NCBI GenBank assembly: GCA_041584475.1
Contig: JBFHDX010000029.1
Span: forward strand, 1 to 35,636
Direction: 5' to 3'
Length of the DNA: 35,636 nucleotides
Origin: JBFHDX01 sp041584475
GTDB taxonomy: Bacteria; Pseudomonadota; Alphaproteobacteria; UBA8366; JADFVY01
In this document: positions 15,030 to 22,778 of the stretch, piece after piece
Position numbering within the stretch: position 1 is the stretch's first letter
Layout: the number at the start of each line of letters is the position of its first letter
Made by a program: the position numbers and the translations under genes
The notes under the pieces: generated by a model
The model's database searches: none
Told to the model about the DNA's origin: nothing
What the model saw: only the letters and a program-made list of their open reading frames with translations

Positions 15030-16043
15030 CTAAACGGGGGCGAGAGAGCCCCGCATGACAATGCTGGTTTCCAGCTCGATGGCTTGGCGCTGCGTTTTGC
15101 CGTCGCGAAAATCCAGAAGCATCTTTGCCGCCGCCTCGCCCATGCGCCTGTGGGGGACGTGGACCGTCGTCAATTTGGGCTCAACGACTTCCGCCAGATC
15201 GATGTCGTCGAATCCGGTGATGGAGACGTCCGCAGGCACATGCAGCCCCAGTTCCCTGGCCTTGACGATGGCGCCGGCGGCAAGGACATCGTTGCCGCAA
15301 ATGATGGCAGTCGGACGGGAGGAGGCGCCCATCAGGGCTTCGAAAGCGCTGCCGCCATCGGCCAGTGAATAGGTGACCGTCTGAATAGGCATATCTGCGG
15401 CCGAGAGCCCCCACTCGTTCAGGGCGGCGCGCACGCCTTCGATGCGGTCGCGTGCGCGGTCGTTGAACTCCGCCGCGGCCGAGATCATCCCAATGTTTCG
15501 GTGGCCAAGTCCGAGGACCGCTTTCGCGAGTTCATAGGCCGCCTTGCGATTATCGAAACCGACGTTGAAGCAATCGGTCTCCGTGCAGCAGTTCCAGGTG
15601 ATCACGTAGGGAATGCGGCGGATTCTCAAAAAGTTGTTTGTCTTCTTCAAACGGGCCGAGCCGATCAGCAGGAGGCCATCGGCGCCTTGACTGACCAGGG
15701 TGCGGATTTGTTCGAACTCCCTCTCCGGGTCGTAGCCGGAACTCGCGACCAGCAAGGTTACGCCTGCTTCCGTCAGCGTTTCCTGAAAGGCCTGAATGCC
15801 ACGTGCGAAGATGGCGTTTTCCATGGTCGGGATTACGGCCCCCATGGTGTTGGATCGGTTGGACGCCAGCGCTCGTCCGCCAAAATGCGGCGTATAACCC
15901 AACTCCTCGACAATGAGCATGACGCGCTCGCGGGTTTCCGCGACGACCCGGTCCGGTTCATTGAAACACCGGGATACCGTTGCCGAAGAGACCCCGGCCG
16001 TTCTTGCGACATCCTCTAGGGTCGGTTTTGACGCCCTATCCAT
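15030..16043 (-). CDS. hpsR: LacI-family transcriptional regulator, HpsR-like
   Basis: A 337-residue LacI-type regulator. Residues 8-30 are the helix-turn-helix (TLEDVARTAGVSSATVSRCFN), followed by the hinge (GRALASNRSNTMG), then a periplasmic-binding-protein-like effector domain with ICGNDVLAAGAI, SITGFDDIDLAEV and LTTVHVPHRRMGE. It is divergent from the TRAP/hpsN operon; in Cupriavidus pinatubonensis the DHPS regulator HpsR is of LacI type, which supports the name. Two LacI-type operators lie in the shared promoter. The ATG at 16041-16043 is chosen because the longer frame would run through those operators. The likely effector is DHPS or a derivative, with de-repression on binding; this is inference. 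Confidence 0.72.
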   Translation of the reverse strand: MDRASKPTLEDVARTAGVSSATVSRCFNEPDRVVAETRERVMLIVEELGYTPHFGGRALASNRSNTMGAVIPTMENAIFARGIQAFQETLTEAGVTLLVASSGYDPEREFEQIRTLVSQGADGLLLIGSARLKKTNNFLRIRRIPYVITWNCCTETDCFNVGFDNRKAAYELAKAVLGLGHRNIGMISAAAEFNDRARDRIEGVRAALNEWGLSAADMPIQTVTYSLADGGSAFEALMGASSRPTAIICGNDVLAAGAIVKARELGLHVPADVSITGFDDIDLAEVVEPKLTTVHVPHRRMGEAAAKMLLDFRDGKTQRQAIELETSIVMRGSLAPV

Positions 16044-16095
16044 CTCTGAAACATAGCCTGTTGCGGGTTGCCGTAAAAGAAACCCGAAGACATTG

Positions 16096-16124
16096 AATGT
16101 AAGCGCTTGCATTTTGCCATGCAA
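16096..16124 (-). promoter_or_regulatory. Candidate promoter of the LacI regulator
   Basis: On the minus strand TTGCAT (plus 16119-16124) is separated by 17 bases from TACATT (plus 16096-16101). The elements lie within the inverted repeat that also contains the operators, so the regulator probably represses itself. Confidence 0.55.
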
Positions 16125-16133
16125 GCGCTTACT
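16098..16133. promoter_or_regulatory. Paired LacI-type operators in a 13-bp inverted repeat
   Basis: TGTAAGCGCTTGCA (16098-16111) and TGCAAGCGCTTACT (16120-16133) each match the LacI-family consensus TGnAAnCGnTTnCA, the second with one mismatch. Their centres are 22 bp apart, about two helical turns. Together they form a larger inverted repeat, TAAGCGCTTGCAT and its exact complement, separated by six bases. The location between the LacI gene and its divergent operon makes them the likely binding sites of that regulator. Confidence 0.8.
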
Positions 16134-16135
16134 TT
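16107..16135 (+). promoter_or_regulatory. Candidate promoter of the TRAP-hpsN operon
   Basis: TTGCAT at 16107-16112 is followed after 17 bases by TACTTT at 16130-16135. Each hexamer overlaps one of the two LacI-type operators. Transcription would start near 16142, about 25 bases before the first gene. Confidence 0.55.
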
Positions 16136-16166
16136 GGCACGCGCGACTAATCGGAGGAGGCGCAGA

Positions 16167-16406
16167 ATGCGGTTTACGGACAGGTATCTCATCGTGATAT
16201 CCGGCGGGCTTTTCCTTCTGTTTTTCGCCAACGTCGTTGCGGGCACATTGGGGATCAAGGTCTTTCTGACAGACCTGCAGGAAATGCTGACCCTGTTCGC
16301 CGCCTGCATCTCGTTTGTTGTTGTCATTCTGTTTCGGGAACGGAAGGCGGGGGCCAAGAACGAGAATTCCGGAAACAGCGAACAAAGGGAGACGAACCAA
16401 TCATGA
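16167..16406 (+). CDS. Small two-helix membrane protein at the head of the TRAP operon
   Basis: A 79-residue protein, MRFTDRYLIVISGG..., with two membrane helices (about 7-25 and 38-56) joined by a short loop (GTLGIKVFLTDLQE), and a polar C-terminus (RERKAGAKNENSGNSEQRETNQS). GGAGGAGG lies before the ATG. Its stop overlaps the dctP start codon as ATGA, so the two are translationally coupled. It is not DctQ or DctM and I do not recognise a named family. Its place suggests a role with the transporter, such as an assembly or regulatory subunit, which is inference. Confidence 0.7.
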   Translation: MRFTDRYLIVISGGLFLLFFANVVAGTLGIKVFLTDLQEMLTLFAACISFVVVILFRERKAGAKNENSGNSEQRETNQS

Positions 16407-17557
16407 GCGTTGATCAGAACTTGCAAGAACTGAAGTCCGCTGAACGCAGAAACTTCCTGCGCCTGACGGGCGCCGGCGCCTTCACCGCCGCCATGGTCGC
16501 CGGGGCGGCCGGAACCTTGTGGTCCGACAAGGCCGTGGCGCAGACCATGAAAGAAGAAAAAGACCGCGAAAAGGCTGCGAAACACATCATGACGATTGCG
16601 ACCGCCTACATCCTCGGGGCGTCGCGCAGCTATCCGATCATGCAGCTGGACCTCAAGGAAAACATACAGAACGCCACCAATGGCGAGATCTACGTGAAAC
16701 TCGCGCCCGGTGGCCAGCTGGGTGCTGGCGGCGCTCTGGCGCAAAAAGTGCAGGGCGGCACGATTCAGGCTGCACAGCACTCGCTGTCCAACTTCGCCCC
16801 GTTCGCGCCGGCCGTCGACTTGATCAACCTGCCCTATTTCTGCGGCGCCAATCAGCGTTTCGTGAATCTGGTGTCGTCCGAGGCGTGGAAGAACGAGGTC
16901 CACCCGAAGATCGAAGAAAAGGGATTCAAGGCGCTGTTCTATGTCGTGATCGACCCGCGCGTCGTCGCCGTTCGTAAGGGCGGTGCGGGCGCCGTCTTGT
17001 CGCCGGCCGACCTGAACGGCGTCAAGTTCCGTGTGCCAGGCTCGAAGATGCTCCAGCAGTACTACCGCATGGTGGGCGCCAACCCGACGCCGGTCGCATG
17101 GGGCGAAACGCCGTCGGCGATCAAGCAGGGCGTGGCCGACGCGCTCGACCCCTCCGTCGGCGCGCTTTACGTTTTCGGCTTCAAGGATATCCTCAGCCAC
17201 GTCACCTTCACCCAGGCGGTGCCCGACAGTCAGGTCTATTCCTGTAACCTGGAATGGTTCAATTCCTTGCCGAAGGCGGTGCAGGAAGGTATCGAATTCG
17301 CGTCCGAAATTACCGCGCAACAGAACCTCGCAAAGGTTCCGGCGGCTCGGAACTACGCCATGGCAGAGCTGATCAAATCGGGCGTCCAGTTTCATACGCT
17401 GAGCGAGGATCAGTTGGCCGAATGGAAGGCCGCCGGCGGCTACCAGCGCAGCGAGTGGGACGAGTTCAAGAAGGAGCTGGCCGGCTCCATGGCGACTTTC
17501 CGCAAGCTTGAAGACGGTGCCAACACGATGGGCCGCTACTACGTGCACGACGCCTAG
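16403..17557 (+). CDS. TRAP transporter substrate-binding protein (DctP type), probably for DHPS
   Basis: A 384-residue extracytoplasmic solute receptor. The N-terminus has a twin-arginine signal (SAERRNFLRLTGAGAFTAA, R15 and R16) and cleavage is likely after ADKAVAQ-like residues near 47. The mature part shows the DctP fold: GGQLGAGGALAQKVQGGTIQ, LSPADLNGVKFRVPGSKM with R210 where family members bind the carboxylate (here possibly the sulfonate), and PVAWGETPSAIKQGVADALDPS. In Ruegeria pomeroyi the DHPS importer is a TRAP system, HpsKLM, beside hpsN, and this would be the HpsK-like receptor if letters follow gene order. It is followed by a strong hairpin before dctQ. Confidence 0.87.
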   Translation: MSVDQNLQELKSAERRNFLRLTGAGAFTAAMVAGAAGTLWSDKAVAQTMKEEKDREKAAKHIMTIATAYILGASRSYPIMQLDLKENIQNATNGEIYVKLAPGGQLGAGGALAQKVQGGTIQAAQHSLSNFAPFAPAVDLINLPYFCGANQRFVNLVSSEAWKNEVHPKIEEKGFKALFYVVIDPRVVAVRKGGAGAVLSPADLNGVKFRVPGSKMLQQYYRMVGANPTPVAWGETPSAIKQGVADALDPSVGALYVFGFKDILSHVTFTQAVPDSQVYSCNLEWFNSLPKAVQEGIEFASEITAQQNLAKVPAARNYAMAELIKSGVQFHTLSEDQLAEWKAAGGYQRSEWDEFKKELAGSMATFRKLEDGANTMGRYYVHDA

Positions 17558-17567
17558 GTCGTCGAAG

Positions 17568-17606
17568 CCGCCGGAAGCTGGCTCCAGCTTCCGGCGGTGC
17601 ATTTTT
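17568..17606 (+). terminator. Intra-operon hairpin with T-run between dctP and dctQ
   Basis: CCGCCGGAAGCTGG at 17568-17581 pairs perfectly over 14 bp with 17584-17597, followed by TGCATTTTTC. The structure looks like an intrinsic terminator but sits inside the operon, 11 bases after dctP. It probably acts as a partial terminator or an RNA-stabilising end so that the binding protein is made in excess over the membrane subunits. Confidence 0.75.
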
Positions 17607-17688
17607 CGACCGCATTTCCCATGGCCTGGTGGCGGGCCTAGCGCAAGCCCTCGAAAGTTCGAGGTGCTTGAACCGGACAGGTGTAACG

Positions 17689-18201
17689 ATGCGGTATTTG
17701 AGACTGATCGACAGAAACATAGAGCGATGGGCGCTGCTGGTTTTCTATACGATGCTGGTGGTGACGATGGCCGTCGAAGTGATCCGGCGCGAGCTCTTCG
17801 CCTATTCCTCGATCTGGGGCGAGGAAATCGTCCGGTACGCCTTCATTTACCTGGCGTGGATCGGTGCCGCCGCGGCGGTTCGGGACCGTGCGCATATCCG
17901 AATCGATGTCCTGTATCATTACGTATCCCCGCGGATCAAAGCCCTTCTCTACATCCTCGGTGATCTGGTGATGGGCGTGGTCGCCGTATTCGCCCTCTAC
18001 TGGTCTTTGGAAACGGTGGCTGTCGCCTGGAAATTCCAGTCCGTCAGCCATGGTCTGCGGGTCCCCATGGTGTGGTTCCTCATGGCCGTGCCAACGGGCT
18101 TCAGCCTGATGATCTTCCGACTCCTGCAGTCCCTTAAACGCGATATCGCCGATCTTCGTGCCGGCAAGGCCGTCCACGAAGGCGAGCAGCTTTTCGATTA
18201 G
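17689..18201 (+). CDS. TRAP transporter small membrane subunit (DctQ type)
   Basis: A 170-residue protein with four membrane helices, starting MRYLRLIDRNIERWALLVFYTMLVVTMAVEVIRRELF. The conserved DctQ features SSIWGEEIVRYAFIYLAWIGAA and VRDRAHIRIDVLY are present. It is the small integral membrane subunit that works with DctM to import substrate using a sodium gradient. The ATG at 17689 was chosen because an upstream in-frame ATG falls in the leader after the hairpin. The dctM start lies 12 bases beyond its stop. By order it would be HpsL-like. Confidence 0.87.
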   Translation: MRYLRLIDRNIERWALLVFYTMLVVTMAVEVIRRELFAYSSIWGEEIVRYAFIYLAWIGAAAAVRDRAHIRIDVLYHYVSPRIKALLYILGDLVMGVVAVFALYWSLETVAVAWKFQSVSHGLRVPMVWFLMAVPTGFSLMIFRLLQSLKRDIADLRAGKAVHEGEQLFD

Positions 18202-18213
18202 GGGGCGACACCG

Positions 18214-19545
18214 ATGCTCTGGCAAAATCTGCAACAGCAGACGGTCGAACTGGGATGGGACTTCTATGGCCCGGTTCTGATATTCGTGCTCTTTTGTGCG
18301 CTCGGTATTCCGGTCTGGGCGGCAATTGGCGCCACCGCCATCGGCATGCTGATCTGGTCGGGCGTCCTGCCGCTCTCGCTTCTGGGCGAATCGCTGTTCG
18401 ACGGTATCGACGCCTTTGCCCTGACCGCGGTGCCGCTATTCATCCTCACCGGCGACGTTCTGGTCAGGACCGGGCTCAGCCGGAAGTTCCTGAATGTCGC
18501 AGAGGCATTGACCTGCTGGACCAAGGGCGGTTTCGGATCGGCAACGGTCATCGTCTGCGGCATGTTTTCGGCGATTTCCGGATCCGATGCCGCGGGCGCC
18601 GCGGCGGTTGGACGGATGACGATCGATCGTCTGGTCGAATCGGGCTATCCGCGGCCCTATGCCTGCGCCCTGGTCGCGGCCGGCGCCTGCACCGGCATCC
18701 TGATCCCGCCGTCGATCGCCTATATCATCATCGGGCTGGTGCTCGGCATATCGGCATCCGTGCTGTTTCAGGCCGCGCTTATTCCCGGCCTGCTGATTCT
18801 CGGCTCCATTCTGGTGACGAATATCGTGGTGAATCGCCACTATGCCTATGAATCCGGTGGCGGCATCAGCTTGAGTGAATGGGCCGGGAACATCGGCACC
18901 GCTCTCAAGGACGGCTGGTACGCCTTCATCGTGCCGGCGATCATCTTCTACGGAATCTTTTCCGGCCGCCTGACGCCCACGGAGGCCGGCGCGACCGCCG
19001 TGGTGGTCACGATTATCCTGGGCTTCATACTCAAGACCATCAAGCTTTCCGACTTCCCGGCCATGCTGGTCAGTTCGGCCCGGGTGAACGGCGTGATCCT
19101 GCCGATCATAGCCTTTTCACTGCCGCTGGCGCAGACCCTTGCCGCCATTGGCGTGCCGCAGGGCTTCGTCTATGCCGTCACTACCCTGACGGAAAATCCC
19201 TACATCCTGATTCTGCTGATGATCGGCATCCTGATCGCCGCGGGTTGCGTGATGGAAACCACGCCGAACATCGTCATCCTGGCCCCGCTTCTCAAGCCGC
19301 TGGCGGATGAAATCGGGATGAACGAGATCCAGTTCTGCGTGATGATGATCACCTCTTTGGGCGTCGGTTTCATTACGCCCCCGCTGGGCCTGAACCTGTT
19401 TGTAGTCGCCGGGCTGACCGGAGAGTCCATCCTGAAGATCGCGGCGCGCGCCGTGCCCTTCGTGTTCTTCATGCTGATCGTGGTCTTGCTGATCGCCTAT
19501 ATCCCGGCCGTTTCGACGACGCTGCTGCCGGATATCTACAAATAG
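18214..19545 (+). CDS. TRAP transporter large membrane subunit (DctM type)
   Basis: A 443-residue, highly hydrophobic protein of the DctM family with about 12 helices. Visible signatures are GIPVWAAIGATAIGMLIW, FSAISGSDAAGAAAVGRMTI, CTGILIPPSIAYIIIGLV, SGRLTPTEAGATAVVVTI, GCVMETTPNIVILAPLL and LGVGFITPPLGLNLFVV, all in the usual order for the ion-transporter fold. It forms the translocation channel with DctQ. The ATG follows GGGGGCGACACC. Nine bases separate its stop from the hpsN start, and AGGAG overlaps the stop codon. By order it would be HpsM-like. Confidence 0.9.
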   Translation: MLWQNLQQQTVELGWDFYGPVLIFVLFCALGIPVWAAIGATAIGMLIWSGVLPLSLLGESLFDGIDAFALTAVPLFILTGDVLVRTGLSRKFLNVAEALTCWTKGGFGSATVIVCGMFSAISGSDAAGAAAVGRMTIDRLVESGYPRPYACALVAAGACTGILIPPSIAYIIIGLVLGISASVLFQAALIPGLLILGSILVTNIVVNRHYAYESGGGISLSEWAGNIGTALKDGWYAFIVPAIIFYGIFSGRLTPTEAGATAVVVTIILGFILKTIKLSDFPAMLVSSARVNGVILPIIAFSLPLAQTLAAIGVPQGFVYAVTTLTENPYILILLMIGILIAAGCVMETTPNIVILAPLLKPLADEIGMNEIQFCVMMITSLGVGFITPPLGLNLFVVAGLTGESILKIAARAVPFVFFMLIVVLLIAYIPAVSTTLLPDIYK

Positions 19546-19554
19546 GAGTTGTCC

Positions 19555-20862
19555 ATGCCTCGTGAATATCTGAAGAAAGCCCGGAAGAAGTCGACGACGG
19601 ATGCGGGCGACGTTCGGGAAACGGTTCAGGGGATTCTCGACGACATCGAAAAGGGCGGAGAGGAAGCCGCCCGGCGCTATGCGGAGAAGTTCGACCGCTA
19701 TGACGGCGACATCATCCTGACGCCCGATGCGATCGCCGCCGCGGCCGAACAGGTGCCGCAGAAGCTTAAGGATGACATCCGGTTCTCGCACGACAATGTC
19801 CGGCGTTTCGCCGAGGCCCAGATGAACACCCTGACCGATATCGAGATCGAGGTGGTGCCGGGCCTGGTCGCGGGACAGAAGAGCATCCCCTGCCGGTCGG
19901 CCGGCTGCTATGTGCCGGGTGGCCGCTACAGCCATATCGCGTCCGCCGTCATGACCGTCACCACCGCCAAGGTGGCGGGCTGCGAGCATATCGCCGTCTG
20001 CTCGCCGCCGCGTCCGGGCGTGGGCATCAATCCGGCGATCATCTATACGGCCGACCTATGCGGCGCCGACACCATCTTGGCGATGGGCGGCGTGCAGGGC
20101 ATCGCCTCCATGGCGTTCGGGCTGTTCGGCCTGCCGGAAGCGGACATCCTGGTCGGGCCGGGCAACCAGTTCGTCGCCGAGGCCAAGCGGATCCTGTTCG
20201 GCCGCGTCGGCATCGACATGTTCGCCGGTCCGACCGACAGCCTGATCCTCGCCGACGCGAACGCGGACGCGGAAATCGTTGCCGCCGACCTCGTGGGCCA
20301 GGCGGAACACGGCTACAACTCGCCTGTCTGGCTCGTCACCGACGACCGGGCGCTGGCGGAAAAGGTTATGGAACTGGTGCCTCGCCATATCGAGGGCCTT
20401 CCGGAAGTGAACCGGGACAACGCCGTGGCCGCGTGGCGGGACTACGCCGAAGTCATCCTCTGTTCCGATCGCGAGGAAATGGCGGCGACCTCCGACGAGT
20501 ACGCCCCGGAACATCTGACCGTCCAGGCCGCCGACCTGGACTGGTGGCTGAACCGACTGAAATGCTATGGCTCGCTGTTCCTGGGCGAGGAAACCACGGT
20601 GGCGTTCGGGGACAAGGCCTCCGGCACCAACCATGTCCTGCCGACCTCGGGCGCGGCGCGGTATACGGGCGGCCTGTCGGTCCATAAATACATGAAGATC
20701 GTCACCTGGCAGCGGGCGACGCGCGACGGCGCGAAGCCGATCGCGGAAGCGACCGCCCGAATTTCGCGCCTGGAGGGGATGGAAGGCCATGCCCGCACGG
20801 CGGATATCCGCCTTCGGAAATACTTCCCGAACGAGGAATTCGACCTGGTGGGATCCGAGTAA
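19555..20862 (+). CDS. hpsN: Sulfopropanediol 3-dehydrogenase HpsN
   Basis: A 435-residue histidinol-dehydrogenase-fold enzyme that oxidises (R)-2,3-dihydroxypropane-1-sulfonate to (R)-3-sulfolactate with two NAD+ (EC 1.1.1.308). All metal and catalytic residues of HisD have counterparts: Q249, H252, D353 and H412 for zinc; E319, H320 (YAPEHL) and H360 for catalysis. HpsN-type blocks include SAGCYVPGGRYSHIASAVMTVTTAKVAG split across the nucleotide site, GQAEHGYNSP, WWLNRLKCYGSLFLGEETTVAFGDKA and SRLEGMEGHARTADIRL. MPREYLKKA is the usual start; AGGAG lies six bases before the ATG at 19555, which is preferred to a TTG at 19549. It sits after TRAP genes, as in Ruegeria pomeroyi, and apart from any his gene, so a role in histidine synthesis is unlikely. 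Confidence 0.9.
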   Translation: MPREYLKKARKKSTTDAGDVRETVQGILDDIEKGGEEAARRYAEKFDRYDGDIILTPDAIAAAAEQVPQKLKDDIRFSHDNVRRFAEAQMNTLTDIEIEVVPGLVAGQKSIPCRSAGCYVPGGRYSHIASAVMTVTTAKVAGCEHIAVCSPPRPGVGINPAIIYTADLCGADTILAMGGVQGIASMAFGLFGLPEADILVGPGNQFVAEAKRILFGRVGIDMFAGPTDSLILADANADAEIVAADLVGQAEHGYNSPVWLVTDDRALAEKVMELVPRHIEGLPEVNRDNAVAAWRDYAEVILCSDREEMAATSDEYAPEHLTVQAADLDWWLNRLKCYGSLFLGEETTVAFGDKASGTNHVLPTSGAARYTGGLSVHKYMKIVTWQRATRDGAKPIAEATARISRLEGMEGHARTADIRLRKYFPNEEFDLVGSE

Positions 20863-20874
20863 GGAGTCTTGGAA

Positions 20875-21642
20875 ATGCCGGGGGCTTCCCTGTTCGACCT
20901 GACCGGCCGCGTCGCCATGGTCACCGGAGCCGGCTCGGGCATCGGTCGGCGGATCGCGTGCGCGCTGGCCGCGGCCGGGGCGAGCGTCGTGCTCGCCGCA
21001 CGCCGGGAGGCGCGCCTCGCGGAAGCGCAGCAGGAAATCGCGAGCGCGGGCGGCAGGGCGGCGGTCCTGGCCCGCGACCTCGGCGATCCCGTTCGCCTGG
21101 ACGAGGCCGCCGCCGCGGCGGCGCAACCCTTCGGTGCCCCCGATATCCTCGTCAATGCCGCCGGGGTCAATCTGCGCGAGCCGTGGCAGGAGATCACGCC
21201 CGAATCGTGGCGCCGGACGCTCGAGATCAACCTGACGGTGCCCTTCTTCCTCGCCCGCGCGCTGGTGCCGGCGATGCGGGAGAAGGGCTGGGGGCGGGTC
21301 ATCAACATCGCCTCGCTGCAGTCGCAACGCGCCTTCGCCAACGGCATGGCGTACGGCGCCTCGAAGGGCGGCGTCGCCCAGCTGACGCGGGCCATGGCCG
21401 AGGCCTGGTCGCGTTTCGGCATCGCCTGCAACGCGATGGCGCCGGGCTTCTTCCCGACCGAGCTCACCGCACCGGTGTTCGAGGACGCCGCGAAGCTTCG
21501 CGCGCTCGCCGCGCAGACGGCGGTCGGGCGCAACGGCGAGCTGGCCGACCTCGACGGACTCGCGGTCTTCCTCGCCGCGCCGGCGTCGGACTACATCACC
21601 GGGCAGGTCATCTACGTCGACGGCGGTTTCACGGCGAAGTAA
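20875..21642 (+). CDS. SDR-family dehydrogenase, possible DHPS 2-dehydrogenase
   Basis: A 255-residue classical short-chain dehydrogenase: MVTGAGSGIGRRIA binds NAD(P), LVNAAGVN is the NNAG-type motif, INIASLQS supplies the catalytic serine and YGASKGG the YxxxK pair; VIYVDGGFTAK ends the chain. In known DHPS clusters hpsN is followed by HpsO and HpsP, NAD(P)-dependent dehydrogenases proposed to interconvert DHPS enantiomers through the 2-keto form. Position right after hpsN suggests the same job here, but the sequence alone does not prove the substrate. AAGGAG eight bases before the ATG at 20875 decides the start. The gene looks more GC-rich than hpsN and the TRAP genes. Confidence 0.78.
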   Translation: MPGASLFDLTGRVAMVTGAGSGIGRRIACALAAAGASVVLAARREARLAEAQQEIASAGGRAAVLARDLGDPVRLDEAAAAAAQPFGAPDILVNAAGVNLREPWQEITPESWRRTLEINLTVPFFLARALVPAMREKGWGRVINIASLQSQRAFANGMAYGASKGGVAQLTRAMAEAWSRFGIACNAMAPGFFPTELTAPVFEDAAKLRALAAQTAVGRNGELADLDGLAVFLAAPASDYITGQVIYVDGGFTAK

Positions 21643-21667
21643 CGACGGTTACAACGGACGTACGACC

Positions 21668-22660
21668 ATGAAGGCACTCGTATACACGGCCCCCGTGACG
21701 CTCGACTTCCGCGACGAGCCCGACCCCGTGCCGGGCGACGGCGAGGCGCTCGTGCGCGTCGACGCGGTCGGCATCTGCGGCTCCGACATGCATGCCTGGC
21801 ACGGCCACGATCCGCGCCGCACGCCACCGCTGATCCTGGGCCACGAGGCGGCCGGCGAGGTCGTCGGCGGGAGCGGCGTCGGCCGCCGGGTCACGATGAA
21901 CCCGCTCATCACCTGCGGCCGCTGCGACTATTGCCAGCGCGGGCACGGCAATCTCTGCCCGGACCGGACCATGATCGGCATGACCCGGCCGGGCGCGTAC
22001 GCCGAATATGTGACGATTCCCGAATCCTGCCTCGTCGATATCCCGGAAGGCATGGACGCCGCCTGCGCCGCCCTGACCGAACCGGCGGCGACGTCGTGGC
22101 ACGCGATCGGCCTCGGCGAGCGCACGCTCGCGCGGAGCCTTGCGGAGACCGATGCGCTGGTCGTCGGCGGCGGCGCGGTCGGCCTCCTCGCGGCACTGAT
22201 CCTGCGCTCGCGTGGGGTCCGCTCGCTGCGGGTCGCGGAGACCAATCCGCTGCGCCGTCGAACGGCGGCACGGTCGGCGCTGCACGTGATCGACCCGCTC
22301 GACACGGCGGTGGCCGAGGCGAGCGCGGATATTGTGCTGGACGCCGTCGGCGGTGCCAGGACCCGCGACCTGGCGCTGCACGCGGTGCGGGCGGGCGGCG
22401 CCGTCGTGCATATCGGCTTGATGGATTCGACCGGCGAACTGGACGTCCGCAAGATCACGCTCGCGGAAATCGCCTTTCTCGGCTGCTATACCTACACGAC
22501 TCCCGACCTCAGGGCATCGGTCGACGCGCTGCATCGCGGCGCGCTCGGGGATCTCTCGTGGATCGAGACGCGGCCGCTGTCCGACGGCGCGACCGCCTTC
22601 GCAGACCTCGACGGCGGCCGCGCGGCGGCCGCGAAGATCGTGCTCCTGCCCGGCGCGTGA
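21668..22660 (+). CDS. Zinc-dependent alcohol dehydrogenase (MDR family), possible DHPS 2-dehydrogenase
   Basis: A 330-residue medium-chain dehydrogenase. Catalytic zinc ligands are C37 (GICGSDMH) and H58 E59 (LGHEAAGEV); four structural cysteines appear in CGRCDYCQRGHGNLC. The cofactor site is VVGGGAVGLLAALIL, and the chain ends near AAKIVLLPGA. It is 25 bases downstream of the SDR gene and in the same orientation. An SDR plus a zinc alcohol dehydrogenase after hpsN resembles the hpsNOP arrangement, in which two stereospecific DHPS 2-dehydrogenases act as a racemase. The sugar-alcohol dehydrogenase group is the general alternative. Confidence 0.78.
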   Translation: MKALVYTAPVTLDFRDEPDPVPGDGEALVRVDAVGICGSDMHAWHGHDPRRTPPLILGHEAAGEVVGGSGVGRRVTMNPLITCGRCDYCQRGHGNLCPDRTMIGMTRPGAYAEYVTIPESCLVDIPEGMDAACAALTEPAATSWHAIGLGERTLARSLAETDALVVGGGAVGLLAALILRSRGVRSLRVAETNPLRRRTAARSALHVIDPLDTAVAEASADIVLDAVGGARTRDLALHAVRAGGAVVHIGLMDSTGELDVRKITLAEIAFLGCYTYTTPDLRASVDALHRGALGDLSWIETRPLSDGATAFADLDGGRAAAAKIVLLPGA

Positions 22661-22778
22661 CCGGCGCCACCCGCGTTTCCGAGCCGGCGCCGGGCATGAC
22701 GGAAATGTGAGCGGCGCCGCTTCCGGGCGCGCCGTAGGCTGTGTCTCTCGCAACCATGCACTGCCTCCGGAGACGGCG

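Noticed and set aside
16107..16166. Upstream start for the small TRAP-operon protein
   Set aside because: It would place the start inside the operator and promoter elements; the ATG at 16167 has GGAGGAGG before it.
19555..20862. Histidinol dehydrogenase of histidine biosynthesis
   Set aside because: The catalytic and zinc residues are shared by both families, but the HpsN-type blocks and the TRAP, SDR and ADH neighbours point to DHPS oxidation.
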